A model generated the notes under the pieces. The model did not search any database. It was not told where the DNA came from and worked only from the letters and a program-made list of their open reading frames with translations. Shown here piece by piece: positions 5,574 to 5,679 of a stretch of 5,679 nt of DNA. This DNA is from DASSFZ01 sp036514635. Lineage in GTDB: Bacteria; Chloroflexota; Anaerolineae; Fen-1058. The translations under genes were made by a program, and so were the position numbers. Location of the stretch: contig DATBWU010000201.1 in NCBI GenBank assembly GCA_036514635.1, positions 1 through 5,679 of the forward strand. Direction: 5' to 3'. The first letter of the stretch is position 1. Each line of letters begins with the position of its first letter.

Positions 5574-5679
5574 GAGAGCGTTCGGCAATTGCCTCACGCC
5601 TATCGCCCGACGATTCATCGTCGGGCTAATCAAGAAAAGCCGGATCAATCCGGCTGAAGCGGCAAACAGCCTGCTTCAG
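5574..5679. mobile_element. MITE-like element, copy B (inverted, cut by the window edge)
   Basis: The strand-reversed sequence is identical to copy A over 5573-5679 against 253-147. It begins with GAGAGCG 13 bp after the TAG of the rightward gene. Hairpins at 5606-5625 and 5638-5655 correspond to 201-220 and 171-188 of copy A. The far end should lie near 5745, outside the window. If it arrived by the same mechanism, its left duplication should be AGCAG (5569-5573). Its hairpins may also end or stabilise the rightward transcript, although no T-tract follows them in that direction. Confidence 0.8.

Noticed and set aside
5606..5625. Classical intrinsic terminator for the rightward gene
   Set aside because: The stem is good, but the plus-strand sequence after it is CTAATCAAG with no T-tract.
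5250..5648. 132-codon minus-strand open frame at the right end
   Set aside because: It is antisense to the C-terminal domain of the rightward gene and runs into the repeat element.

Overview
The window is GC-rich bacterial chromosomal DNA. It carries a divergent pair of large membrane glycosyltransferases and, to their left, a short accessory strip full of repeats and broken genes. No rRNA, tRNA, CRISPR array or transposase gene is visible. Several things point, as inference only, to Chloroflexota (Anaerolineae-like). Both GT-C enzymes end in extracytoplasmic beta-sandwich domains of a kind I associate with that phylum. Degenerate heptamer repeats interrupt coding sequence. Start codons follow TANNNT boxes at leaderless distance instead of Shine-Dalgarno sites.

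Layout. Positions 1-78 (minus) hold the first 26 codons of an unrecognised gene that runs off the left edge. Positions 81-252 are a 172-bp element with 17-bp imperfect terminal inverted repeats, four internal hairpins and a perfect 5-bp flanking duplication (CATCC), so it looks like a non-autonomous MITE-like insertion. Positions 288-421 are a second palindromic repeat with a smaller hairpin nested in one arm. Positions 454-678 (minus) encode a 74-residue ORF that joins the N-terminus of a D12-class DNA adenine methylase directly to its C-terminus, which looks like an internally deleted pseudogene. Positions 721-3609 (minus) encode a GT39/ArnT-like glycosyltransferase with three C-terminal beta-domain repeats. 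Positions 3599-5560 (plus) encode a different GT-C enzyme with FDD and YRPL motifs and one copy of the same C-terminal domain. From 5574 to the right edge a second copy of the MITE-like element lies in inverted orientation, identical to the first over all 107 comparable bases (147-253 against 5573-5679).

How it fits together. The two glycosyltransferases share a very compact divergent start region (about 3580-3623) and a C-terminal domain family. They probably take part in the same envelope process, transferring sugars from polyprenyl-phosphate donors outside the membrane, but acceptor and sugar cannot be read from sequence. Three coding stretches, all in predicted cytoplasmic loops, contain degenerate heptamer tandem repeats that stay in frame. 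The most unusual material is the mobile-repeat layer: a MITE-like family with compensatory base changes in its hairpins, a fresh-looking target duplication at the start of the left gene, and a second identical copy 13 bp after the stop of the right gene.
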